From assembly GCF_003590095.1 (NCBI RefSeq), contig NC_039486.1, positions 1,674,001 to 1,738,000 on the forward strand: a stretch of DNA of 64,000 nucleotides, given 5' to 3'. The stretch is from Trichoplusia ni. Taxonomy: Eukaryota > Arthropoda > Insecta > Lepidoptera > Noctuidae. The position numbers and the translations under genes were made by a program. This document shows, in pieces, positions 1 to 10,640 of the stretch; the first letter of the stretch is position 1, and each line of letters begins with the position of its first letter. The notes beneath the pieces are model-generated. The model was not told where the DNA came from. It saw nothing but the letters and a program-made list of their open reading frames with translations, and did not search any database.

Positions 1-359
1 CGTGTTAACATCCGCTACTAATTCCATGCTTGGGTACCTTTCAATCTACTAACGAAATTTAACATGTTAACCAATTTGTGTAAGGTCAATGAACTGAAAA
101 ATCTCTTGGGAATGGTCTCGATGCACATTGCCCTTTGGTGAGAATTCCTTCTGTATCATTGAACATAACACCGATATGAAATTAATATCACCTGCTTCAT
201 GCAGCTTCTTACAAAGCCCTAGCTGTTATCTCAAGAAAAGGCTGAACATGAACATAACCGACAAAATAAAAATAACAAGAAAAAATATCATAACCAAACG
301 TACTCACATTACTTCATGTGCAATTCGCTTTAATTAAAAAGGGGGTGGGGTTATTAAAA
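1..359. other. Non-coding flank, nothing recognised
   Basis: AT-rich sequence with no supported exon, repeat or RNA gene. The 69-codon ORF at 128-337 has low-complexity composition and no recognisable family. Confidence 0.6.
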
Positions 360-500
360 TAATTACGCGCCGCCCCTTGTCCAATGAGCACGCTCGGCGG
401 TGGAACCACCCAATTAGGCGACGAGACATGCCTGGATCATGTGCAGGCGCACGACACGGTTTTTGCGCGGTAAAACATGGCGGTAATGACGTCACGGGCC
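360..500. promoter_or_regulatory. CpG-rich patch with CCAAT, ATGGCGG and CRE motifs
   Basis: A GC- and CpG-rich patch in AT-rich surroundings. It holds CCAAT at 381-385, ATGGCGG at 477-483 (a YY1/Pho-like core) and a perfect CRE palindrome TGACGTCA at 487-494. Such clustering is typical of a promoter or enhancer. No TATA box, start codon context or exon can be tied to it, and the direction is unknown. The ORF at 334-531 (minus) is only the open frame of this GC-rich patch. Confidence 0.4.
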
Positions 501-540
501 GAATGTTGCCGAGTGGTTTTGGGAATTGCAACGAATTATA

Positions 541-2329
541 ACGTTTTTTTTAATGCGACCAATGTGGACCCTTTGCAGACTGTATTTTACACACGGGTAT
601 TATATTTTGTTCTTTAGATTCAGTATCGTCTGTTTCTCTAAATCTAAATATTTTTTAACTAATACATATTTTTAAAATATTGAGATTTTTAGATAAAGCG
701 TGTCATTAAATATGCTATCTATAATTTGAATGATCCATGCCGAAATTCTTACTTGACATAGTTTCTACAATTATAGATGCAGTTGTATCATAGGGACCTC
801 AATAACCCTTCTGACGCATCGAAGATCACGAACCTGATAATAAAGGTCGTATCTTATGTTAAAAAGAAACCTTGCCACGAAAAACAAAAGCTTGTCTGAT
901 TACTTATAAATATTAAAGCAGTGAGTTTAGTTACATTGGATCGAGTTTCAGTGGTTTGCGGCAGCCAAATTTTTATTCTGTCGATACAAGTTTACAACGC
1001 TCTTATTCCATTGCGTTAAGGTTCGTTTTAGCTTGGTGATGGGTTTTTGAATTGTTATAATAAGTTGGTTTTTAAGTGTCGGCGCTGATATTGTCTTTCT
1101 TGAAGTGAATGTGCAATGACATGTGAATTTTGTGGGTGTTTTTGTAACCATGACTACGCATGCGTATTTTCTTGGTTTACTAGGTAAATAGAGCTGGCTC
1201 TACGTTGGTACTCGGTATCTTAAGATCTTTAGCCTGTTTAACTATTATGTGATAAACAAGGACTTTTTAATGACTCATTTTTATTTGTTTCTTACTCTAA
1301 ACATAATTTATGTTTTCCTTAATTAAAGCAGTTACATTTCACGGTATTGTTTCAGTAAATGATAATCAATTTGGCAGTATTATTTTCAATCTTGTTAATT
1401 AATTTTATCTTGAAATACAACGTATTTCAGACATACTTATAACTAAAACAATTACTGTAAATGTATAAGGCATCTATAAATAAATCTCAGACCAGTTTTA
1501 CATAAAAGTTCGACCGACTTTTGTCTTCTTGTAGGTCCGTCACCTCAACTTATCTTCAAAAGATAAAAGCCCTTAAAATATTTACGTCAGATAGGGTACC
1601 CCTTAAACCAATATTCAATAATCAACGTCTGAAATAACGAGACGAATCGATTCAATCGATTTCCTCTCGATTCCGATCTTATCGATTACTCGCTGATCAG
1701 ATCGCTCAATCGGTGGTCATTGTCAACGTTGTATCCATGTGACATCTTTCATACTTATCCCATTATAATATCGACCTTATTACTTTCTGATACGGTCTAT
1801 ACAACTTATGGGTTTAGTACAAATTTAATATGCAGGTGTGGTATTCAAATTTGTGCTTTATCTCGTTGTGATAAGAGTTTTTACGGTTGTGTATCGTGGG
1901 TGGTGTTTTCGAACAAAACATCTCTCGTATTGAGCATTACGTCCTTAATTAGTGTCATGTACTTGTCACATCAACGCCTTCGTTCGTTATTTATGAAAAA
2001 AATATGTCGATATTTCTTCTTTTTTTGTAAGTGATTCGACTTTCAAGTTTAAATATTTTAAATCTGACTTTGAAAAATATGAATCACGTTGTAAATGAGA
2101 TATTTTGCATAATATTGTAATATTTATTGCGCTCGAGTCTTATTCCGAGATGTTCGCTGGATATTCGTTGCTAGTTTTATGTTTGTATCAACTATGGGTT
2201 TGTTTAACAATGAGTGAAGTGGTTTATACGTGTGTATGTTTTACAAGTATGCGTAGAGTCACAAGGAAAGGTGTATTTAGGGATCTTTAAAAAATAGAAA
2301 AGTTACGACGAGTCTTATAGTGTATGTTT
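541..2329. other. Non-coding AT-rich stretch
   Basis: No supported gene. The 104-codon ORF at 1720-2034 is rich in Ser, Leu, Cys and Ile with no domain signature and is treated as chance. The one ordered feature is the ATCGAT cluster at 1646-1686, listed separately. Confidence 0.55.
1646..1686. promoter_or_regulatory. Cluster of ATCGAT (DRE-like) sites
   Basis: Three ATCGAT palindromes (1646-1651, 1655-1660, 1681-1686) plus a CGATT half-site lie within 41 bp. The core resembles the DREF/BEAF site TATCGATA of Drosophila, which marks promoters and domain borders. Binding in this species is inference. Confidence 0.3.
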
Positions 2330-2442
2330 TTTTTTCTGATGTTGTGGAATTACACAAACATTTGTCTTGGGTGGGAATCGAACCCACAACCTCCGGTACA
2401 ACAGTCAGGGCCTCTAACCTCTAGACCAACAGACCAGTCAAA
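2330..2442 (-). mobile_element. tRNA-derived SINE, truncated (family A)
   Basis: On the minus strand this matches the head of the SINE at 61368: GGTCTGTTGGTCTAGAGG (box A region), then GGAGGTTGTGGGTTCGATTC (box B region, GGTTCGATTCC at about 2371-2383), then CCCACCCAAGACAAATGTTTG. Downstream of the head only a few bases of body remain before the A-rich run (T-run near 2327-2336 on plus). The copy is therefore 3'-truncated. It is not a functional tRNA gene because the acceptor stem and cloverleaf are not conserved. Confidence 0.85.
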
Positions 2443-2444
2443 AT

Positions 2445-3979
2445 CCTTCACATTATGAGGTGTGGCCTATTTTTATGCCTATTCGACAAGTCTTCGTCTT
2501 CAGCCATGCAAGCAGGTTTGATACTTGCCGACTAAGAGCTAAGATAATCTTAGGAACAGCTAACCCCGCCTCCTACAGCCTTACAGGATACCACGATAGA
2601 ATCAGCGATACGTAATATACCTGTTCTCGACTATCGGAGAGCCTTCATATCTACCTACCTTCTCGATTTTAATAGCGCGATAAAATTTATAGACGCTTTT
2701 TTATCGGTTCAATGGTTATGATTAATCTAGTTTGTGAAAACGATAAGTCAGCGATGAGTAGCGAAGACATCGCGGAATTATCCCTTTCATTTTATTAAAG
2801 GTTAAGGTATTAAATTAAGAAATATTTTATTATCTATTTTATTAAGAAGCAATCAGTAGATACCTACTTACTCTTTGACATGTCGGCGTCAAACTTAGAG
2901 TCAAAATTCAAAAAAAAATGATTATTTTATTTATAACAGCAGTTTTAACCTCAATAATATAAGAACATGCCGTTTGTTGTTAGATACACATATTAAGACC
3001 GTCTGGAAATCTCTTAATAGTTACCTGATCAGTGATAGTATAGTAAATTTCATGTAATAAGATTTAAGAATTCTATGCTAAAGTTACGTTGCAGCAAAGA
3101 AGCCTGCGACTCCTAGTAATGGCTTTAAAGGTTTAAACACAATTATGCATATAACAAGGTTTTTACAAAAGCATTTACAGACCAACATAAAACCGGCAGG
3201 CATAAAGAAATAATAACTAAGAATATCACTAGAAGCAAAGTTACTCAAGATTGGCAATGAAACTCATAAAAACTTTAATAAACCATCAGATTGAAATCAC
3301 GGGTTTCCGCTATAAATTCTAGAACATAAGTGGGCTATTTTGCCCAGCATTTGCCCACCGGTAGGCAAAGTACAGTTACTGTAGTATTCTTTATTAGCCA
3401 ATGATTGGGATAATCCTTTATGGGTTAATTAGGTTATTGGGAAGATAAAGATGTTTATAATCAGCTCTTAGACTATTCAGACCAGGATCGCGGATCAACG
3501 CACATTCAAAAATAACAAAAAGTGTCTGTTAATACTTATCTGACATGAATTTAGTGTAAAAATAAAATTAGAAGTAAAAACACCCTTTATTTAGCCACTT
3601 TGTATCCAAAGCACAAAGCTCCAAGCAAAAGACATCAACGACTTTTGCAAATCGTGAGTAGAGACAAAATATTTGGATGGAAGATATTAAAAAAAAAATG
3701 CATTCAACTAAATTAAAGATAGTCTTGTACCAATAACAATTAATTCATTATAAATTAAAAAAAAAACAGTCGTTATAATGCAATTGTGTAACGGAAAAAA
3801 CTAACAGCATATAAAAATATCCCTTTTTCAAACTTATATCAAATTTATGACGATATCACAAAATATCCAGCTTTACTTATAGCTTCTTAAGCTGTTACGC
3901 AAGTATTAACAAGCTATTTAAAACTGGTTGAGCTGTTGGAAAGTGATGTATGCTGTCCACACTTGGCGTTAAAACAAAC
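2445..3979. other. Non-coding stretch
   Basis: No exon or repeat recognised. There are scattered A-runs (for example 3690-3700 and 3758-3768) and a mildly GC-richer patch at about 2480-2640 without distinct motifs. Confidence 0.5.
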
Positions 3980-4049
3980 TATAAATACCTAGCCAGTACG
4001 GTTTCACTGAGACATACGGGTTGGCAGTTAGATGAGCAAGTTGGAGAGT
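3980..4049 (+). promoter_or_regulatory. Possible TATA promoter with short first coding exon
   Basis: TATAAATA at 3980-3987 is followed 26 bp later by a TCACT initiator-like word (A at 4006). ATG comes at 4032-4034 (MSKLE...), then a splice-donor-like A|GTATGT with GT at 4048-4049. Without splicing the frame closes after 11 codons. The order TATA, Inr, ATG, donor is suggestive, but each motif is common in AT-rich DNA, so this is a weak candidate. Confidence 0.2.
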
Positions 4050-4197
4050 ATGTTCGGGAAGTTTTAATTTAATTTGTGAATTTGCTGTTTAAATTATTGT
4101 AACAGCATAATAAAAGCAGTTTTGTGAAAATTAATTTATTATTAATTATTTACCGTGCTTTAAATTAATTTAAAATTGTAATAATCTTGTTTTAAAC

Positions 4198-4400
4198 TAA
4201 ACTCTTCTTTTTTTTTGATAGTAACTGTCGTGAGAATGATTCATTATTAAATGTGTGTAACGGTTTACTCACCAGTTCGACTCGCGATCCCGCCGCGTCT
4301 GCTCATGATTAAGGACTCCGGTTGGGTCCGAAACTAGTCGGGCTACCCCGATAAATACGCGTGAGTAAACCGTGACATCATTTAATAATAAACTCTTCTT
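4198..4400 (-). mobile_element. Poly(A)-tailed SINE-like retroposon with 12-bp target duplication
   Basis: A 179-bp insert (4210-4388) lies between perfect direct repeats TAAACTCTTCTT (4198-4209 and 4389-4400). On the minus strand it ends in a run of A (T-run 4208-4216 on plus), the hallmark of target-primed retroposition. Internally, GTGAGTAAACCGT occurs in opposite orientations near both sides (4361-4373 and the complement of 4260-4272), so the transcript could fold into a long stem. The centre is GC-rich (about 4270-4350). No clear tRNA A/B boxes are seen. A degraded relative lies at 19151-19206. Confidence 0.7.
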
Positions 4401-6089
4401 GCTTTTTACTATTTTTTTAATAAATATTGTTTTGTAGTAAAGATTTTTCGATCTGAAAATGATCATGAAAAGAATGAATCCGACAAAAAAAACCAATGAA
4501 AAAAGGAAAAATATAATTTCTTAGATTTTCCATAAAACCCAAATAACTACAAATAGCATAATTCCAAAACAACTAGGTCAAGCGAGCAACTAAGTTTCAA
4601 ATTCAAAAAGTTACGATCACTTTAATTTATATCTGTTGATATTATCTGACAGCACACTTAACGAGCTCCTATAAAAGTTAAGGCATCAATAAAAACGAAC
4701 TCTTGGCAATTGTGTGTTAAAAAGTGTAAGAAATAATATGGAAATAGATTTCATTACATTTTACGTTTTCCTTTCTTTACAGTTCATCTTCCATTTTCAA
4801 GTTAAAGCACTCTTAGGTATAAAGCACAAAATAAAATTTTGTTCTTTTTAATCTGTGGGAGTCACAGGGTTCTGCCAAGATGTCTTAAAATAAGATTTTT
4901 GCAGTTATGGTAAGAGAGACACCGAATACTAAAATAACTACTACTAAACGGTTTCTGAGTATAGGGAAGTAAACAAAATCTCAATGCGTAAAACCCTAAA
5001 TAAATTTGAAACAAACCGAACACCAAGGATCATTTTTGAATAACATTAGATTCATGCACATTTTTTTTTAAATTGATCCTTCTCTATGAAACGAAATGTT
5101 TAACAAAATACTAAAATCGTATCGTTGTATATCCTTTCTACCCGTGTGTGGCACTATTAGATGTAATTAACTTGTTGAGTCGATATCTCATGCAGGTGTC
5201 TCGAACGCACTCTTAAGCATTGCGCTAAATATCCACAAATATTTTAATAGGCTCTACTCGTATAAAAACAGGCTGCGCAGGCGGCGACGTATCGGTAAAG
5301 TTTCTGTTAGAAATTTTATTGATTTCTATTTTTAATTTGAGACGAACTTAAAGATAATTAATCTGTATTTAAAAAATCTTTTAATAATTATTTGTAACAT
5401 ACAGAGGTACATGATACATAATTATTTTTTAAATCGAATAAATAAATAGATATAGAGAAATAGGCAGCTCATTTTTATATTGTTTAAAAATCAACATATA
5501 TTTTTGAGAACTTGGCAATACCAATACATACCTACACCTCAAGTATTTTTAATATCTATAGGCATTAACATTTGTATTTTCCGAAATGAATAAAAAGTCT
5601 TTAAAAATTAACTATTCCTACTCATAAAAACGAAATTGTTGTCAGTCTGAATTCGCAAATAAAAATTTTACTCCTCCGAACGTACTAACCAGGCATTACA
5701 GGTATACGACGAAAAACGAAGCAACATTAAACCTCTGGTATTCAGTTATACCAAATAACGTTAAAACCGCAACTTAAAGGTGTTACTTAATAAAAATATA
5801 AGTACTTTTAACACTTACGACTTCGCACTGACGTTTTTTGAGTGTCAGTGCTAAGTCTGTACAAAAGTTTATAACTTTGCATATGAAATGGACACTGACA
5901 CTTGAGTCTATTCTGTTTTAGTATAGTTCTCTTCGTTTATCACTTGCAAGTATGTATGACTATGGAATATAATTATACAAATGGATGGGAAATGCATCAA
6001 CCCTACCGTAGTAGAAGATTCCGACTGATTTGTTTAAATGTGGTAGATTTAAAATGACTCACATTTTTGGTTTAACTATAAGATTTGAG
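4401..6089. other. Non-coding stretch
   Basis: AT-rich with no supported gene. A TATAAAAA word at 5261-5268 is followed by the CpG-rich string CAGGCTGCGCAGGCGGCGAC, but no initiator or exon is visible. A 14-bp stem hairpin at 5819-5857 is listed separately. Confidence 0.5.
5819..5857. repeat. Short hairpin, 14-bp stem
   Basis: GACTTCGCACTGAC (5819-5832) pairs with GTCAGTGCTAAGTC (5844-5857) with one mismatch across an 11-nt T-rich loop. The stem is too short for a typical pre-miRNA. Its role is unknown. Confidence 0.45.
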
Positions 6090-6148
6090 AAAGGGGAGGC
6101 CTATGCCCAGCAGTGGGAGGATATAGGCTGTGGATGATGATGATGATA
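6090..6148 (+). mobile_element. 3' tail of a non-LTR retrotransposon (GGCCTATGCCCAGCAGTGG type)
   Basis: GGGGAGGCCTATGCCCAGCA followed by GTGGGAGGATATAGGCTG and a (GAT)n run. This is the 3' end of a LINE group that is very abundant in moths, where copies are usually 5'-truncated and end in a short microsatellite. The clade (perhaps RTE- or CR1-like) is not settled here. Confidence 0.8.
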
Positions 6149-6149
6149 A

Positions 6150-8184
6150 GATTTGACGGTGAAGGGTGGGCGAAACTGGGTGCTGTCCAATGTAATCTGA
6201 CCTTCAAAAAGTGCTACTTAGTAGCCTAATTTGAATAAATGAATTTTGATTTGATTTTTGATTGACATTGATTTATCGTGTCAAAATTGACCAAATCGAT
6301 TTCTTTTTTCAATAGGTATTTGATAGAAAATAAACAACAATTACAACGTATAACCTAAGCTTGATCATAGTCTCCTAATATTGATACAGTCTATGATTTG
6401 TTTTCAGTATTATACTGAGCCATTTCGATAATATTATGGCAAGTCTTACTAAGTCACTGGCTCCTGAGCAAAATGTACTTGCATTATTTAAAAATAAAAA
6501 ATCTATGCAAAAGGTAATCACAGATATGTTGAACTTTCATAAAAAGGGAACATCTGACGGAAATAGCCGAGGGAAGCCGAACTCTCGTAAAACAAAACTT
6601 TTACTTTAGCCTAAGTATATCGTAAAAAGTATCGTAAAATAACAAGTTTTCAAATACATACCTTTGCATTAAATGTTTTTCGTTTACTGATCACTTTACG
6701 GGGAAAGTACTGACTTTAGATAAAATTAGATACGCCAAGATAAGGGTTTTGTATTTTATTGAAAATAAAATGTTTTAAAAGTGTACTTTAAGTTTTATAG
6801 TTTGGTTTAAGTAAAATTATTTTTATTTCTATGCATACCAGTGTTAGGCGACAAGTGACAGGTAAAGAGAATTACTGACTAGAATAGTAATCTCTAGAAA
6901 ATTAGGTAATTCTATTATGTAAGTATAAAACAATATTATTTAGTTATTTCCGCAAAATTCATTCTCATTTTTTGTTTTTAGATAATTCCCGAGAAATACG
7001 GGTGAGTAATCCTCTGCTAAAAACTGCTGAGAAAAACTTAATGAATTTATGAGACCAATGAATGACAGCTGTAGACAAGCAGCAACTTTTGGAGAAAAAA
7101 TCGGTTCATCCAGTCCAAAGTTCTATAATAGAAAAAATACAGATGAATTGAAAATCTCCTTTTCAAAGTCGTTTGAACTCTTCTATTATTAATTATAAAG
7201 TTAAAAAAATAATACTCGTCTAAAATATTCCGTTGCAGCTCACAAACCCATTGCATGTAGAACAAACATCACACTGATAATTCATCACCATAACCCCCAA
7301 ACAATTCAACAATACTTTTAATTCAATATAAAGACAACAACCTCACTATGATAAACAGCTGATATCGATAATCCTTGGTATGTCCACAGGAACATTGCAA
7401 TATTTTTTCCATATGTCAGCTGATACAATGTTCAGCGAAACAAACTATGACTATGAAGCATTATTTATTGGCGACAAGGCAGGAAGGACATGTATACTGT
7501 CCTTATCTAATAAACAGTTACTTTGCTAAAGTTATGGATGAATAGTGTTTATTAATAATGTTATGAGTAATTTGTAATATAATAGCTTTAATAATTAACA
7601 CAGAAATGACGACAACGAAGCAGAGGAAGAGAAAAGATTTTTACATAGAAGTGACGCACGTGTAAGTTCTATTCATTGCATAGCTGTGAATGTAATTGTG
7701 TTTGCCGTATTGCCATACATTATTAAATAATTTATGACTCAGTAGCAAAATTTTCGTCATCCCTAGTGGTTCGGAGATTTGAATTTAGAGCATTGCTCTT
7801 CGGTCAAGCTTTAAACATCACTACTTGACATTAAATACTTTTTAATACCAATCCCGATTCCGATTTTTGTTTGGCTTAAACTACAGCAACTGAATTAAAG
7901 CTTTACCGACATTATCTTAAGGTCCACAATTGCATATCAGATTAAGCTTATACAGTTTATACACCTACGACACAGGATATAGTACGGAGTGATAATGATA
8001 TAAACTTATACGATACTATGTTGCTTATGGTTTGATTGTTTTGTTCGTTTACACGGAAAGCTGAGGAAATGGTTAACAGTTATGTTATGCAAGAGAATGA
8101 TGGTAGCTACAGGTATGGTGTTGTAACCCTTGCATTTTTCTAATTTTATCAATAACGAAACGATGACGTATTAAAAGAAGCTGG
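6150..8184. other. Non-coding stretch
   Basis: AT-rich, with no exon or family repeat recognised. The 72-codon ORF at 7047-7265 (minus) has no domain features. Confidence 0.5.
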
Positions 8185-8240
8185 CTTGAATTGGCTACTT
8201 GAGGGAGGCCTATGTCCAGCAGTGGACGGCAATAGGTTGA
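8185..8240 (+). mobile_element. LINE 3' tail fragment (GGCCTATGTCCAGCAGTGG type)
   Basis: GAATTGGCTACTTGAGGGAG leads into GGCCTATGTCCAGCAGTGGA and a degenerate ATAGGTTGAG. It is the same family as the copy at 6090, without the GAT tail. Confidence 0.75.
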
Positions 8241-8498
8241 GCTTATAGAAAATTATGCACAGATATGCAATTTTGTAAATGATTTTTAATATAAATATTT
8301 TATTTATTTTATTCAAATAATACTATAGAAGGCCAAATATCATAAAATGTTTAGGTTTTACGAGGTATATTTGCATAGTCTTAAACTGTAAAACATGAAA
8401 ATAAAAAAAATCAGAATCTAAATTTCATTACAATCCCGCAAAACTACAAAAACGGTAAAAGAAAACATACTTAAAATTATTTCCTTCCAGTGTGTAGG

Positions 8499-8519
8499 TA
8501 TCGATTACAAAAATCGATA
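8499..8519. promoter_or_regulatory. Inverted pair of DRE-like sites
   Basis: TATCGATT (8499-8506) and AATCGATA (8512-8519) form a perfect 8-bp inverted repeat around a 5-nt centre, next to the GC-richer patch at 8520-8765. Drosophila DREF and BEAF-32 bind such cores at promoters and insulators. The function here is inferred. Confidence 0.35.
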
Positions 8520-8765
8520 AAACCCCACGTACATCAGTGGAATTAAAATAAAGCACGCTTTGTCATCCCGCGTACTAGCTGGCGCACACATCCTACCCAC
8601 AGAGTAGCCATAACATAAACTTTACAGATGAATCACTGCTGGCTATTTGTTTTGCGTATGCGTCGTAAACTCGACAGGCAACGTGTCCGACTGTCCGTCA
8701 TAAAGTCGGGCTAGGGGGGCTTGATAAGCTGGCATTTGCATATTCTTCTACACTGTGGCGTGATG
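8520..8765. promoter_or_regulatory. GC-richer non-coding patch with octamer motif
   Basis: A CpG-bearing patch within AT-rich DNA, containing a perfect octamer ATTTGCAT (8734-8741, POU-factor site) and the adjacent inverted DRE pair. No exon is visible. It is a candidate conserved enhancer or promoter. Confidence 0.3.
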
Positions 8766-10115
8766 AGTGAGAGAACGATAACTCTGGTTTTCATTTGTGT
8801 TTGGAGAGGTGTGGGCTTTCAATTGTTTTTGAGCTAGAAAACTCTTTGAGAAATCCTTTTTATGAAATTTAACTTGTTAGGGGTCAGTTTAATGTAACCA
8901 CTTCTTTTAGGTATGTATAAAAGATCCGTTGGTTTAGGGCCTAAATCTGAACTTAAGAATAGTTAAACGTATAAAACTGTATAAAAAGATATTACTAATG
9001 GCACTTAATTAAAACAATATTTTCATAGTCAATAAAAGATCACGAGTACAGTATGTCATACCAACCAACAGGATATCTACACATGGAACATTTAAACAGA
9101 ACTTAAGCTTTTAGGTAAAGTCCATATTAAGTGTAGGTCTGTAGCTGGCCTAATATGTCCGCTAGTTATAACACCGTCGGATCGGCGAAAGGTCAGGAGT
9201 AGTCAGGATAGAGCGCTGACAATATGCAATGGAATTGCACTATAATCGTCACCGCGTCTGGATGTGTTGCCATCGATAAGATTTATTTTAAGACTTTCGA
9301 GTAAACATATTCGGAAATATGGCTATGGAGCTATGAGACCCAATGGATGCGGGCACATCTGTTGTTTAACTTCTCTCTACAATTTTCCTCAGAATCTTTG
9401 TGATGAAAAGAATACTGGATGAAAATGGCAGTCAAATATTGCTTTTATTTTTCTGGCTAGATCCGAAAGGATTATATTTCAAAATAAATAATGTTAAAAG
9501 TTGCCATATATGCCGATTGTTACATTGAGAGCAGGCATAATATTATCACCACAACTACAAAAAATTACCGGGAAGTAAGAAAATATATTAATGCAACAAA
9601 TAATTGCTTGAAAACAATTTTTTACAGTCCAACAGAAGCCTAAACCTAAAACAACCTAACCCCATCCGACTTACATTATACTTAAGGAAACAAATGACAA
9701 TATAAGAAAATAACAAATGGAATCACATACGACGCTTCCACGCACCGCCATCGGTTATAAGAGCTTAGCATTAAAAGGTTCCAGTGGGCAGAATATTTAT
9801 GAATAATGTCCTCCGAAGGATTATCTTGGGCACTGACAGTCCCTGAGTAACTATACTTCCTAGATCGGTGATTTTATTTATAGGGTTAATGTTGGGTGCA
9901 GATGGGCTTTTATCTTACTATAAATGGGGATTTCTTCGTCAATGGCTGATGGACGAGAGATGAGGGATCCTCTGTTTTATGTCCAGATGATGGGATGATG
10001 TGGGCGTTTTGAGCTGAAGGGTGTGAAGAAATTTTGAGCCGAACCTTAAGTCATGTAGATCAAAAATGGAAATGTTTTTTGATTTTGGATTAAGCCATAT
10101 ACCTCTATGGCATAA
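8766..10115. other. Non-coding stretch
   Basis: No gene recognised. A mildly GC-richer segment at about 9130-9260 has no named motif cluster. Confidence 0.5.
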
Positions 10116-10167
10116 ACAAAGGGAAGTTTATACCTAGCAGTGGGTTATTAAAGGTTCATGATGATAA
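10116..10167 (+). mobile_element. Degenerate LINE 3' tail fragment
   Basis: AAGGGAAGTTTATACCTAGC followed by AGTGGG and ATGATGATAAT is a diverged version of the GGCCTATGCCCAGCAGTGG tail with a remnant (GAT)n end. Confidence 0.55.
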
Positions 10168-10529
10168 TGCCGAGATATACAATACGTATATGTAAGCATA
10201 ATTTAAGAACCTTATTTTCGAGAAAGTGATGAAAAGATGAGAAGTTACAGCATAAATTAATTGCATTAATATTACCTCTCTATTGATGGCAATCAAACGT
10301 TTGACACATCTTAATTTATTCTGGCATACGTCTCTTACCTGTGAACAAAAAACAAAGATAATCAGAAAATGTGAGTTAATATAGTTTTAATATGTAAATA
10401 TTGACAAATATGTATCTCGGTAAAAATGTCAACATAATTTTCTAAATCGATTTAAAAATAAAACACAACCAGTCCATACAAAATAATTGCTATCAAACTA
10501 AAATGAAAATATTACATAAAATAATATAA

Positions 10530-10640
10530 ATAAGCGGTCGTGTGCGCCGGCCTAAGCGGCCATCTTGCAAGCTGCGCGCACGCACGTGTTGATGAAGTTT
10601 TCGTGTCGAATCGAAGCGACCGCAATTTTCTTAAGCGTCG
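10530..10640. promoter_or_regulatory. CpG-rich patch
   Basis: A short GC-rich island (GCGCCGGCCTAAGCGGCCAT, then GCTGCGCGCACGCACG) in AT-rich DNA. It also contains GCGACCGC and GCGTCGC words. It could be a regulatory element or a GC-rich repeat. The ORF at 10512-10757 (minus) is open only through this composition. Confidence 0.3.
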
